From UBA1724 sp963632245 (lineage in GTDB: Bacteria > Verrucomicrobiota > Lentisphaeria > Oligosphaerales > Oligosphaeraceae), in contig CAVGTF010000001.1 of assembly GCA_963632245.1 (NCBI GenBank), positions 10,742 through 74,741 on the forward strand: DNA of 64,000 bases, written 5' to 3'. The notes below the pieces were generated by a model. That model saw nothing but the letters and a program-made list of their open reading frames with translations. It did no database searches and had not been told where the DNA came from. Of this stretch, positions 28,679 through 37,222 are shown one piece after another. The translations under genes were made by a program, and so were the position numbers. Every line of letters begins with the position of its first letter. Position 1 is the first letter of the stretch.

Positions 28679-30481
28679 ATGTCGTATCAAGTATTGGCCA
28701 GGAAGTGGCGTCCCCAGACCTTTGCGGAGGTCGTGGGACAGGAACACATCGCACGCACCCTGAAAAACGCCCTCAATACCGGACGAACCGGACACGCATA
28801 CCTCTTCGTGGGCTCACGAGGCATCGGCAAAACGACCTCCGCCCGCATCTTCGCAAAGGCCCTCAATTGCCAACACCGCGTGGACGGCGAGCCCTGCTGC
28901 CAGTGCGAATCCTGCCGCGAAATCGCCGAGGGTTCCTCCATGGATGTCATCGAAATCGATGCCGCCAGCCACAACAAGGTGGAGCATATCCAGCCCATCC
29001 GCGAGCAGATGGCATTCCCGCCCGTGAAGAGCCCCTTCAAGATCTATATCATGGACGAGGTGCACATGCTCACGCCTTCGGCGTGGAATGCATTGCTGAA
29101 GACCCTGGAAGAGCCCCCGCCCTACATAAAGTTCATCTTCGCGACCACCGAGGTCCATAAGGTCCTGCCCACCATCATCTCCCGCTGCCAGCGCTTCGAT
29201 CTGCGGCGCATCCCCGTACCACTCATCGTCAACCGCCTTCGCGAGATCGCCAATGCCGAGAAGCTCTACGTGGAGGACCAGGCACTCGCCGCCGTGGCAC
29301 GCGCCGCCAATGGCGGAATGCGCGACGCGCTCTCCACGCTGGACCAGATCATCTCCTTCTGCGGCGGAACCACCCCCGAGGAGACCATCCGCGAAAGCGA
29401 TGTCATCCAAATCTTCGGACTGGCCTCCGGCACCGAAATCCGCGAAATCGCCCAGGGAATCCTCTTCAACGACCTCTCACGCTCCCTGGAAATGATCGGC
29501 GAGCTCGCCGATAGCGGCCGCGACTTGGAACAGGTCTACGACGCACTGACCGAATTTCTCCGGAATCTCATGCTGTCAGGCTCCTGCAAAGACGCCGCAA
29601 AATACCTGGAGCTGGTCCCCGAGGAAATCCAGTATTTCCAACAGCTGGCGCGCTCCGTCGATCCCGCGTTGCCCCGACGGCTCCTGGCGACCATCATCCC
29701 CCAGGAACGCTCTTTCAAACAGTGCCTCAATAAGCGCATGGCACTGGAAGTCCTGGTGACCCAACTCGTCAACGAGATCCACAGCACCTCCCTCGACGAT
29801 ATCCTCACACACCTCAATGTCATCAGCGGACTCATCCCTAAGGAGAAGGTCACCCCACGAGTCCCCCCGACTCTCACTACACCCCCACCAGTCCTCCAGG
29901 CACCACCACCAGCGCCAAAGCCTGCCCCCACGCCCGTAGCAGCTAAAACACCCAAGCCGGCACCCGTGGCAGCAGAGACCCCGAAGCCCACTCCCGAGCC
30001 CCCGAAGCCTACAGTTGCAGAACCCCCAAAGGCGGAGGTGAAACCCGAACCTGCGACTGCCCCTGATCCTGCACCTGCTCCCGTGGTTGCAGAAACCCCC
30101 ACTCCGGTGCCCGTGGCAGAAGCGCCTGCTCCAACATCGGCACCCGCCCCTGTAGCGCAAGAGGACTCCCCCATGGAAATTCCGCCAGCGTTACTGAATG
30201 GCGAGGGCGTGGAGTCCTATGACTCTCCTGCGGAGGCGAGTGACAAATGGGATTGGCAGAATGCATCGGTGTCCTCTACGACTGCGGAGGAGGGTGTCTC
30301 TGCCGGAGTCCAGGCGCTCCTCTCCCAGGATTCTCCCCGTGAGGAATACCAGGCCATCGCAGGCACCAACTATCGTCGCGCCACCAAAGAGGAGCTCAAG
30401 GCCCTCTCCGAGCGCCCCGCGGTGAAGCAGGTGTCCGCCTCCCTGGGCACACAGCCCTACGACGGCGTGATACCCCTCTAG
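28679..30481 (+). CDS. dnaX: DNA polymerase III subunit tau/gamma
   Basis: 600 residues. Clamp-loader ATPase: canonical N-terminus MSYQVLARKWRPQTF, Walker A GSRGIGKT (45-52), zinc module cysteines (CQHR..CCQCESC, about 64-79), DEVHML Walker B and the SRC sensor ISRCQRFDLRR. Residues about 385-505 are a Pro/Ala/Lys/Glu low-complexity linker, then a short acidic C-terminal region ending NYRRATKEELKALSERP. No A-rich slippery site for a gamma frameshift was seen. The ATG is preceded by GGAGG with very short spacing. recR follows after 33 bases. Confidence 0.94.
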   Translation: MSYQVLARKWRPQTFAEVVGQEHIARTLKNALNTGRTGHAYLFVGSRGIGKTTSARIFAKALNCQHRVDGEPCCQCESCREIAEGSSMDVIEIDAASHNKVEHIQPIREQMAFPPVKSPFKIYIMDEVHMLTPSAWNALLKTLEEPPPYIKFIFATTEVHKVLPTIISRCQRFDLRRIPVPLIVNRLREIANAEKLYVEDQALAAVARAANGGMRDALSTLDQIISFCGGTTPEETIRESDVIQIFGLASGTEIREIAQGILFNDLSRSLEMIGELADSGRDLEQVYDALTEFLRNLMLSGSCKDAAKYLELVPEEIQYFQQLARSVDPALPRRLLATIIPQERSFKQCLNKRMALEVLVTQLVNEIHSTSLDDILTHLNVISGLIPKEKVTPRVPPTLTTPPPVLQAPPPAPKPAPTPVAAKTPKPAPVAAETPKPTPEPPKPTVAEPPKAEVKPEPATAPDPAPAPVVAETPTPVPVAEAPAPTSAPAPVAQEDSPMEIPPALLNGEGVESYDSPAEASDKWDWQNASVSSTTAEEGVSAGVQALLSQDSPREEYQAIAGTNYRRATKEELKALSERPAVKQVSASLGTQPYDGVIPL

Positions 30482-30514
30482 ACCGCATACCCCCCCCCTT
30501 CCTCCCCTTCCTCC

Positions 30515-31123
30515 ATGGAAATCAAGCTCCCGACACCCATTGAACGGCTGGTCGCGCGCCTGCGAAAACTCCCCGGCGTGGGATCCCAGACGGCATTGCG
30601 CCATGTGTGGGAGCTCTTGCGCTGGAAGGAGAGCGACCTGGCCGCGCTGGCGGAGGAGCTTGCCACCCTCAAGCAACAGGTGACGCCCTGCCCCGTCTGC
30701 GGCTTCTACACCGAGGGCGGTGGACTCTGCCAAATCTGCGCATCCGAGAATCGCGACCGCACAAAGATCTGCGTAGTGGAGACCGCCCCACAGGTGCCCG
30801 TCCTGGAGCGCACCGGCTGCTACAAGGGCCTCTATCACGTCCTGGGCGGACGCTTCTCCCCACTCTCCGGAGTCACCCCAGAACACCTCCATTGGCACGC
30901 CTTAGGCGAACGACTCCAGAATCCAGAGGTCAAGGAGCTCATCCTGGCCACCAGCACTGACGTGGAGGGACAGGCCACCGCAAAACTCCTCATGGACGAC
31001 TTCCAACGCGAAGGCCTCACCATCACGCGACTGGCCATCGGAGTGCCCACCGGCGCCGATCTGGCATACGCCGATGCCCCCACCCTGGCACAGGCCCTCA
31101 GCGCACGACACCCCTTCTCTTGA
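30515..31123 (+). CDS. recR: Recombination mediator RecR
   Basis: 202 residues. Helix-hairpin-helix KLPGVGSQTALRH near residue 18, a four-cysteine zinc finger CPVCGFYTEGGGLCQIC, then the Toprim domain (VVETAPQVPVLERTG..GLYHVLGG) and TDVEGQATA. It works with RecF/RecO in RecA loading at gaps. In many bacteria ybaB (nucleoid-associated protein) lies between dnaX and recR; here it is absent and only 33 bases separate them. Confidence 0.95.
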   Translation: MEIKLPTPIERLVARLRKLPGVGSQTALRHVWELLRWKESDLAALAEELATLKQQVTPCPVCGFYTEGGGLCQICASENRDRTKICVVETAPQVPVLERTGCYKGLYHVLGGRFSPLSGVTPEHLHWHALGERLQNPEVKELILATSTDVEGQATAKLLMDDFQREGLTITRLAIGVPTGADLAYADAPTLAQALSARHPFS

Positions 31124-31155
31124 TCGCAACACAACACCATTCACCACACACCGCC

Positions 31156-32748
31156 ATGACAACCACCAAACTCCTTCTGGGCGACGAAGCCTACGCACAA
31201 GGCGCCATGGACGCCGGCATCTCCGCCTGCTACGCATACCCCGGGACCCCCTCCACCGAAATCATGGAGTACTTCCAGACGTCCCCCCTGGCCGCGGAAC
31301 GCAAGATCCACCGCCAGTGGTCCTGCAACGAGAAGGCCGCCATGGAAGAGGCCATCGGCGCCAGCTACATGGGCAAGCGCGCCATCGCCTGCATGAAACA
31401 CGTGGGACTCAATGCCTGCGCCGATGGCTTCATGAACTCCGCCATCACCGGCGCAAACGGCGGACTCCTGGTCACCGTGGCCGACGATCCCTCCATGCAC
31501 TCCTCCCAGAATGAGCAGGACAGCCGCTTCTACGGCAAATTCGCCATGATCCCCGTCATGGAGCCCACGACCCAACAGGAGGCATACGATCTGCCCGCAT
31601 ACGCCTTCGAGCTCTCCGAAAAATACCAGACCCCCGTCCTGGTCCGCTTCACCACACGGCTCTCACACTCCCGCGCCGACGTGAAGCTCGCCGACTCCGC
31701 ACGACCCCAGAACGAAATCCACTTCCCCGAAAATCCCAAGAAGTTCGTCCTACTCCCCGCCATCGCAAAAGCGAACTACAATGCACTGCTCGCCAAGCAG
31801 GACGCCTTCCGCCAGGAAAGCGAGGACTCCCCCTTCAATGCATACTTTGACGGCGCCGACAAGTCCCTGGGCATCCTGGCCTGCGGCATCGGCTACAACT
31901 ACCTCATGGAGGCCTACCAGGGAAAGTGCCCCCACCCCGTCCTCAAGATCTCACAGTATCCCCTCCCCCGCAAAAAGATCCAACGCCTCCTCGACGAGTG
32001 CGAGAAGATCCTGGTGATCGAAGAGGGCATGCCCGTCGTCGAGGATATCCTCCGCGGACTCTTCGGCGATCCCCGCATCACCGGACGACTCACCGGCGCA
32101 CTGCCCCGCACCGGCGAACTCTCCACCCGCGCCGTCCAGCTGGCCTGCGGACTGGACGCCCCCGCACTCCTGGAACCCAGTCCGCTCCTCCGCCAACGGC
32201 CCCCGCGTCTCTGCGACGGATGCCCCCACGCCGATACCTACCGCGCCCTCACCGAGGCAACCCAGAAGGTCGGCGACTCAAAGGTCTTCGGCGACATCGG
32301 CTGCTACACCCTCGGCGCACTGCCTCCCTATAACGCCATCACCTCCTGCGTCGACATGGGCGCCTCCATCACTCTGGCGAAAGGCGCCGCTGACAATGGC
32401 ATGAAGCACGCCGTCGCCGTCATCGGAGACTCCACCTTCACACACTCCGGAATGACCGGACTGCTGGACGCTATCTGGGAAAATGCCCCCATCACCGTCG
32501 TCATCCTCGACAACCTCACCGTGGGCATGACCGGTGGACAGGACTCCGCCGCCCTGGGACGCCTGGAGGACCTGGTGAAGGGCCTGGGCGTCTCCCCCGA
32601 ACACATCCGCGTCATCACTCCCCTCCCCGCCAAGCACCAGGAGAACGAGGCGATCTTCGAGGAGGAGCTCAACTACCCCGGAGTCTCCGTCGTCATCGCA
32701 CGCCGCGAGTGCATCCAGACTCTCCGCCGGAAGGTCGCAAAGAAGTAG
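31156..32748 (+). CDS. iorA: Indolepyruvate ferredoxin oxidoreductase alpha subunit, short form
   Basis: 530 residues from the ATG at 31156; an in-frame TTG at 31120 lies inside recR. The N-terminal pyrimidine-binding half shows LLLGDEAYAQGAMDAG and YAYPGTPSTEI. The C-terminal TPP-binding half shows CDGCPH, FGDIGCYTLG, GDSTFTHSG and ILDNLTVGMTGGQ. It oxidatively decarboxylates arylpyruvates to aryl-CoA in amino-acid fermentation. Archaeal IorA ends in a two-cluster ferredoxin domain; here the protein stops at RRKVAKK with no cysteine clusters, so electrons must leave through another carrier. It is paired with iorB. Confidence 0.9.
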   Translation: MTTTKLLLGDEAYAQGAMDAGISACYAYPGTPSTEIMEYFQTSPLAAERKIHRQWSCNEKAAMEEAIGASYMGKRAIACMKHVGLNACADGFMNSAITGANGGLLVTVADDPSMHSSQNEQDSRFYGKFAMIPVMEPTTQQEAYDLPAYAFELSEKYQTPVLVRFTTRLSHSRADVKLADSARPQNEIHFPENPKKFVLLPAIAKANYNALLAKQDAFRQESEDSPFNAYFDGADKSLGILACGIGYNYLMEAYQGKCPHPVLKISQYPLPRKKIQRLLDECEKILVIEEGMPVVEDILRGLFGDPRITGRLTGALPRTGELSTRAVQLACGLDAPALLEPSPLLRQRPPRLCDGCPHADTYRALTEATQKVGDSKVFGDIGCYTLGALPPYNAITSCVDMGASITLAKGAADNGMKHAVAVIGDSTFTHSGMTGLLDAIWENAPITVVILDNLTVGMTGGQDSAALGRLEDLVKGLGVSPEHIRVITPLPAKHQENEAIFEEELNYPGVSVVIARRECIQTLRRKVAKK

Positions 32749-32806
32749 CGATCACCCCCCCGGCAAACACACCTTCCATTCCCTCCAAAACAGGAGAAGA
32801 AACACT

Positions 32807-33388
32807 ATGAAATGTGACATCGTCCTCGCCGGCGTGGGCGGACAGGGAATCCTCACCATCGCCGCCATCCTCGGAAAGATGGCCGTGGCGGAGAACCTCC
32901 ACGTGAAACAGTCCGAAATCCACGGCATGAGCCAGCGCGGCGGCTCCGTCTTCGCACACCTCCGACTCTCCAGCCAACCCATCCTGGCCGACCAAATCAC
33001 CGCCGGCGCCGCCGACCTGGTGGTCGCCATGGAGCCCATGGAGGCACTCCGGCACGCACAGAGCCTCGCCCCCACCGGCACCGTCATCACCGACCGCACC
33101 CCCGTGGTCAATATCGGCGACTACCCCGCCGAAGAGGAGATCATCAACGAACTCCATAAGCTCCCCGGACTGGTCCTCCTCGATACCACCGACCTGGCCA
33201 AGAAGTCCGGAAATCCCCGTAACACCAATATCGTGCTCCTGGGAGCCATCGCGAACTTCCTGGGACTGGATCCCACCTTCCTCGAAAAGGCCATCGAACA
33301 GCACTTCGCCCGCAAGGGCGACGCCGTGGTCCAGGCCGCCCTCACCGCCTTCCGCCTGGGAAAGGACGCGAAGTCCCAACAGGCATAA
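32807..33388 (+). CDS. iorB: Indolepyruvate oxidoreductase beta subunit
   Basis: 193 residues. The gamma-type domain of 2-oxoacid:ferredoxin oxidoreductases begins DIVLAGVGGQGILT and has EIHGMSQRGGSVFAHLR, the typical substrate/CoA loop. It forms the complex with IorA, 58 bases upstream. The ATG has GGAGAAG eight bases before it, unlike iorA. It is followed by the epimerase gene after 54 bases. Confidence 0.92.
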   Translation: MKCDIVLAGVGGQGILTIAAILGKMAVAENLHVKQSEIHGMSQRGGSVFAHLRLSSQPILADQITAGAADLVVAMEPMEALRHAQSLAPTGTVITDRTPVVNIGDYPAEEEIINELHKLPGLVLLDTTDLAKKSGNPRNTNIVLLGAIANFLGLDPTFLEKAIEQHFARKGDAVVQAALTAFRLGKDAKSQQA

Positions 33389-33442
33389 AATTCTCACTCA
33401 CCCCACAAAACTCTCTGCTTTCACAAAGGAGTCTCCGCAACC

Positions 33443-34363
33443 ATGCGCATTCTCGTCACCGGCGGCGCCGGATTCATCGGCAGCCACATCGTTGAAATGT
33501 TCCAGGGAAAAGCCGAGGTCCGCGTCCTGGATAACCTCCGCACCGGATTCAAAAAGAACCTGGAGGGCTTCCAGGTGGATTTCCGCGAGGGTTCCATCCT
33601 CGACAAGCCCTTCCTGGCAAAGGCAATGGAGGGCGTGGACTACGTCTTCCACCTCGCCGCAATGATCTCCGTCCCCGAGTCCATGGCGAAGCCCCAGGAG
33701 TGCGTGGAGATCAACACCCAGGGCACCCTGAATGTCCTGGAGGCCGCCGCACAGGCCGGCGCCAAGAAGCTCTGCCTCTCTACCTCCGCCGCCATCTACG
33801 GCGACAACCCCGAGGTCCCCAAGCGCGAGACCATGTGCCCCGAGCCCAAGAGCCCCTACGCGGTCACCAAGCTCGACGACGAATACTACTGCGCCATGTA
33901 TACCCGCGAGCGCAATCTGCCTACCGCTTGCCTCCGGTACTTCAATGTCTTCGGACCCCGCCAGAACCCCCACAGCCAGTATGCCGCCGCAGTGCCCATC
34001 TTCGTGGCGAAGGCGCTGGCCAACGAGCCCCTCACCATCTTCGGTGACGGCGAACAGACCCGCGATTTCATCTACGTGAAGGATATCGCGCGCGCCAACG
34101 CCTTCTTCGCCACCGAATCCACCGCCACCGGCGTCCACAACATCGCCTACGGCGGCGTCATCACCATCAATGACCTGGCAAAGAAGATCGTCGAGATCAC
34201 CGGCTCGCACTCCGAAATCGTCCACCAGGCCGTCCGCGCCGGCGACGTGAAACACTCCTACGCCGCCATCGACAAGCTCAAGGCCACCGGCTTCAAGCCC
34301 TGCTCCAACTTCGAGGAAGGACTCGCCGCCACCATCGCCTACTTCCGCTCTCTCCAGAAGTAG
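33443..34363 (+). CDS. NAD-dependent NDP-sugar epimerase/dehydratase
   Basis: 306 residues, extended SDR fold: GGAGFIGSH (7-15), LDNLRTG, HLAAMISVPESM, STSAAIYGD, the catalytic Tyr/Lys in PYAVTKLDDEYY, RYFNVFGPRQNP, and the substrate loop VPIFVAKALANEPLTIFGDGEQTRDFIYVKD. It is closest in pattern to UDP-glucose or UDP-N-acetylglucosamine 4-epimerases (GalE/WbpP type). The active-site Tyr motif is YAVTK rather than YGxSK. Substrate is unknown. AAAGGAG lies before the ATG. Confidence 0.85.
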   Translation: MRILVTGGAGFIGSHIVEMFQGKAEVRVLDNLRTGFKKNLEGFQVDFREGSILDKPFLAKAMEGVDYVFHLAAMISVPESMAKPQECVEINTQGTLNVLEAAAQAGAKKLCLSTSAAIYGDNPEVPKRETMCPEPKSPYAVTKLDDEYYCAMYTRERNLPTACLRYFNVFGPRQNPHSQYAAAVPIFVAKALANEPLTIFGDGEQTRDFIYVKDIARANAFFATESTATGVHNIAYGGVITINDLAKKIVEITGSHSEIVHQAVRAGDVKHSYAAIDKLKATGFKPCSNFEEGLAATIAYFRSLQK

Positions 34364-34388
34364 CGATCGACACACCCTACACACGCCC

Positions 34389-34835
34389 ATGCCCCGAATC
34401 CTCTTCGTCTGCAGCTCCGACAGGACACGCGCACCCCTCGCCGCCGCGATCTTCCAACAACTCGCACAACAGGCCGGACTCCAGGACTGCTCCTGCGACT
34501 CCGCCGGCATCCGAGCCTTCCATGGACAGCATATCGCCGACCACGTGACCACCGTCCTCAAAGAACGCGGCATCGAGCCCCGCCGCCTGGGCGTGCAACT
34601 CCTCTCCCCGAAACTCATCAAGTCCGCAGAACTCATCCTCTGCATGACGCGGGATCAGGAAAAGGAACTCACCTCGAACTTCGTCTCCGCACGAAACAAG
34701 ACCAAGACGCTCATGTCCATCCTCCGACAGGACAGGGATGTCTTCGATCCCAATAAACAGCCCCTCGAATCCTACCGGCAGTGCGTCGCTCTTATGGAAC
34801 CCGCACTCCAGGAACTCGTGGAACGACTGCTCTAG
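34389..34835 (+). CDS. Low-molecular-weight protein phosphatase-like protein
   Basis: 148 residues. The P-loop is FVCSSDRTRAPLA: Cys8-x5-Arg14 fits the LMW-PTP/arginine-phosphatase family, but the residue after Arg is Ala instead of the usual Ser/Thr, and the Gly-Asn of CxGNxCRS is Ser-Asp. The general-acid segment near the C-terminus is FDPNKQPLESYRQC, similar to DPFGxSxExY. It could be a tyrosine or arginine phosphatase with reduced or altered activity. It follows the epimerase by 25 bases. Confidence 0.7.
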   Translation: MPRILFVCSSDRTRAPLAAAIFQQLAQQAGLQDCSCDSAGIRAFHGQHIADHVTTVLKERGIEPRRLGVQLLSPKLIKSAELILCMTRDQEKELTSNFVSARNKTKTLMSILRQDRDVFDPNKQPLESYRQCVALMEPALQELVERLL

Positions 34836-35244
34836 CGATAGCGCATCATGCTGCGCTATCGCAAGCACTTAGCCATTAGTGGCTAGCGGCTAGTATACAA
34901 GGTGCCGCAGGCGCCCTTCCACCAAAATTAGCCTAGCAGAATAGTGGCTAGCGGCTAGTCTACAAGGTGCCGCAGGCGCCCTTCCGCAAAATTAGCACCT
35001 AGCAGAATAGTGGCTAGCGGCTAGTCTGCAAGGTGCCGCAGACGCCCTTCCGCAGTGACTGCCGCGGTACTGGTACCGCCGCCATGACGCGGCGGAAGAG
35101 CCGCGCAGCGACCGAACAACTAACGGCTAACAGCTAGCCACTAACAACTTCCGCGGTGTTCCGCCGCGGCATTGGCGCGGGGTTTCGCACGGCGAAACCC
35201 TGGCCTAACTTCCTCCTTCCTCCCTCCTCCTTCCTCCTTTTTTC
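34836..35244. repeat. Modular repeat with three 65-bp tandem units
   Basis: No gene. GGCTAGCGG recurs at 34881, 34946 and 35012 (offsets 65 and 66). Each unit holds AGTGGCTAGCGGCTAG, CAAGGTGCCGCAGGCGCC and AAATTAGC..CTAGCAGAAT. After the array come CCGCAG..CTGCCGCGG, CCGCCGC-CATGAC-GCGGCGG, GAAGAGCCGCGCAGCGACC, CTAACGGCTAACAGCTAGCC, CCGCGGTGTTCCGCCGCGG, GGGTTTCGC-AC-GGCGAAACCC and the CTTCCTCC tail that leads into the trmO inverted repeat. Confidence 0.85.
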
Positions 35245-35291
35245 GGTCCATGGTTTGCCTGGGGCACTTGGCCGAAGGCAAACCATGGACC
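35245..35291 (+). promoter_or_regulatory. Perfect 16-bp inverted repeat enclosing the trmO start codon
   Basis: GGTCCATGGTTTGCCT (35245-35260) is exactly complementary to 35276-35291, with a 15-base loop. The right arm contains the ATG of trmO at 35285. In mRNA the hairpin would hide the start codon. It abuts the pyrimidine tail of the upstream repeat. Confidence 0.8.
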
Positions 35292-36004
35292 TCTCCCCCA
35301 TCGCCACCGTCCACAGCTGCTACCGCACCAAATTTGGGATTCCGCGGCAGAGTGGGTTGATCTCGGAGGCCACGGGTTATTTAGAGTTATTGCCTCCGTA
35401 CAACCAGCCCAATGCGGTGCGGGGCCTGGAGGAGTTCTCCCACATCTGGGTTATATTCGTTTTCAGCGAGAATCTGCGTGATTCCTGGAAGGCGACGGTT
35501 CGGCCGCCCAGGCTAGGAGGGGACCAGCGGCTGGGGGTCTTCGCCACACGCTCGCCCTTCCGACCCATGCCCATCGGTCTCTCCGCCCTGAAACTGGAGG
35601 GCGTCAAAATCCGCCCCCACGGAAAGATCGAAATCCATGTCTCTGGACTAGATTTGCTGGACGGCACGCCCGTCCTGGACATCAAACCCTATCTCCCCTA
35701 CACCGACTGCATCCCCGAGGCCACCGGCGGCTTCGCCCCCGTCGCCCCCGACCAGGCAGCCATGAGGGTCACGTTTGCTCCGGAACTCCAGGACGCCCTC
35801 AAGAAAGAACGCCCGGAATTCCTCCAGCTCTGCCTGAAAGTGGTCTCCCTCGATCCCCGTCCCGCATACCAGAAGATCCCCGGACGCGTCTACCAGTGCT
35901 ACCTGGAAGACCGCGAAATCCTCTGGCAGGTAGGCGAGGATCCCCAGCAGGCCGTCATCACCGCCATCCGCTTCTGGAAAAAGGAACAACCCGCTGACCA
36001 CTAG
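35285..36004 (+). CDS. trmO: tRNA (N6-threonylcarbamoyladenosine(37)-N6)-methyltransferase TrmO
   Basis: 239 residues, matching E. coli YaeB/TrmO in length and pattern: an N-terminal beta-barrel with PRQSGLISEATGYLELLPPYNQ, VRGLEEFSHIWVIFVF, TVRPPRLGG and the SAM-site motif FATRSPFRPMPIGLS, then DIKPYLPYTD. It methylates t6A37 of some tRNAs. The ATG at 35285 is chosen by homology; it lies inside a perfect inverted repeat and has no Shine-Dalgarno sequence. Another ATG in the mirrored arm (35250) is out of frame. Confidence 0.9.
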   Translation: MDLSPIATVHSCYRTKFGIPRQSGLISEATGYLELLPPYNQPNAVRGLEEFSHIWVIFVFSENLRDSWKATVRPPRLGGDQRLGVFATRSPFRPMPIGLSALKLEGVKIRPHGKIEIHVSGLDLLDGTPVLDIKPYLPYTDCIPEATGGFAPVAPDQAAMRVTFAPELQDALKKERPEFLQLCLKVVSLDPRPAYQKIPGRVYQCYLEDREILWQVGEDPQQAVITAIRFWKKEQPADH

Positions 36005-36126
36005 CCACTGACAACGCGATTACTGGTTAGCAATCAAGGCATTGCAACAAACAGCATCCCCTTAGACGCACCCGCGGAGCGACCGCATAAACTAGCCACT
36101 GACCGCTAGCCACTAACCACTTCTTC
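36005..36126. repeat. Partial repeat, TAGCCACTAA words
   Basis: 122 bases with CTAGCCACTGACAACG, GGTTAGCAATCAAGGC, GCGGAGCGACCGCATAAACT and CTAGCCACTGACCGCTAGCC, then the permease ATG. The hairpin and pyrimidine-tail modules are missing. Confidence 0.65.
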
Positions 36127-37179
36127 ATGTCCCGTACCGACTACTTTCTGCGGCGGCTCCTGCTGGTCTTCCCCACCTTTCTGGGAATCACCATCCTCTG
36201 CTTCGCCATCACACAGCTGCTCCCCGGGGGCCCCGTGGACCAACTCATGATGCGCATGCGTGGAATGGGTGCCGGCGGCGAGAGTGTCCAGGCGGCCTCG
36301 GGCGGTGCGGAAATGGGCCAGGAGGCCATGGAGCGCGAGCGCGAGGCCTTCCGGAAGCACTTTGGCTTTGACCAGCCCATCCTCAAGCAATACTGGAAGT
36401 GGCTCTGGCAGGAGCGTTGCGGAATGCTCAGCCGCTCCTACAAATTCTCCAACAAGACCGCCTGGGAGATGATATCCCAGCGCTTCCCCATCTCACTGGT
36501 CTTCGGACTGAGCAGCTTCTTCCTCACATACCTGGTCTGCATCCCGCTGGGAGTCGCGAAGGCCGTCCGGCATGGCTCGCCCTTCGACATGATCTCCAGC
36601 GTCCTCGTCTTCCTGGGATACGCCATACCCGTCTTCGCCCTGGGAATGCTCCTGAAGCTCTTCCTCTGCGGCACCACCGAGGGCTTCTGGGATCTCTTCC
36701 CCGCCAGCGGATTCCTCTCCCCGAACGCGGATTCCATGACCGCATTCCAGCGCTTCCGGGATCTCCTCTGGCACCTCTTCTTGCCCGTGGTCTGCTACAT
36801 GGCCGGCTCCTTCGCCATGCTGACCCTCCTCATGAAGAACTCCCTCCTGGACCAGATCAACAGCGACTACGTCCGGACCGTCTACGCAAAGGGCGGCTCC
36901 TCCCGACGCGCACTCTGGTGCCACGCCCTCCGGAATGCGCTCATCCCCATCGCCACCGGCTTCGGGAGCGTCCTCTCGCTCCTCTTCGCAGGCAGCGTCA
37001 TCATCGAGCGAGTCTTCGAAATTCCCGGCATGGGGAACCTCAGCATGGAAGCCATTGTCGGACGCGACTACCCCGTCTTCATGGGAATCCTGGCCCTCAC
37101 CAGCATCCTGACCTTGCTGGGGAATGTCCTCTCCGATTTCTGCTACGTTATCATCGATCCGCGAATCCAATTCTCATAG
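36127..37179 (+). CDS. Orphan ABC transporter permease, oligopeptide DppB/YejB type
   Basis: 350 residues. N-terminal membrane helix FLRRLLLVFPTFLGITILCFAI, conserved LLPGGPVDQL, then five more helices. The ABC-coupling EAA loop is about residues 235-275 (SDYVRTVYAKGGSSRRALWCHALRNALIPI), and the C-terminal IIERVFEIPGMGNLSMEAI..DYPVFMG is diagnostic of DppB-like permeases. It imports peptides or related solutes. No ATPase, binding protein or second permease gene is adjacent, so partners must be elsewhere or the locus is broken up. The gap before it holds repeat words only. Confidence 0.85.
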   Translation: MSRTDYFLRRLLLVFPTFLGITILCFAITQLLPGGPVDQLMMRMRGMGAGGESVQAASGGAEMGQEAMEREREAFRKHFGFDQPILKQYWKWLWQERCGMLSRSYKFSNKTAWEMISQRFPISLVFGLSSFFLTYLVCIPLGVAKAVRHGSPFDMISSVLVFLGYAIPVFALGMLLKLFLCGTTEGFWDLFPASGFLSPNADSMTAFQRFRDLLWHLFLPVVCYMAGSFAMLTLLMKNSLLDQINSDYVRTVYAKGGSSRRALWCHALRNALIPIATGFGSVLSLLFAGSVIIERVFEIPGMGNLSMEAIVGRDYPVFMGILALTSILTLLGNVLSDFCYVIIDPRIQFS

Positions 37180-37222
37180 TCATCCATACCACCCACAACC
37201 CATCACCGAAGGAGACCGAACC

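Noticed and set aside
29860..30160. Programmed frameshift producing the gamma form of DnaX
   Set aside because: No A-rich slippery heptamer followed by a stem-loop was found near the linker.
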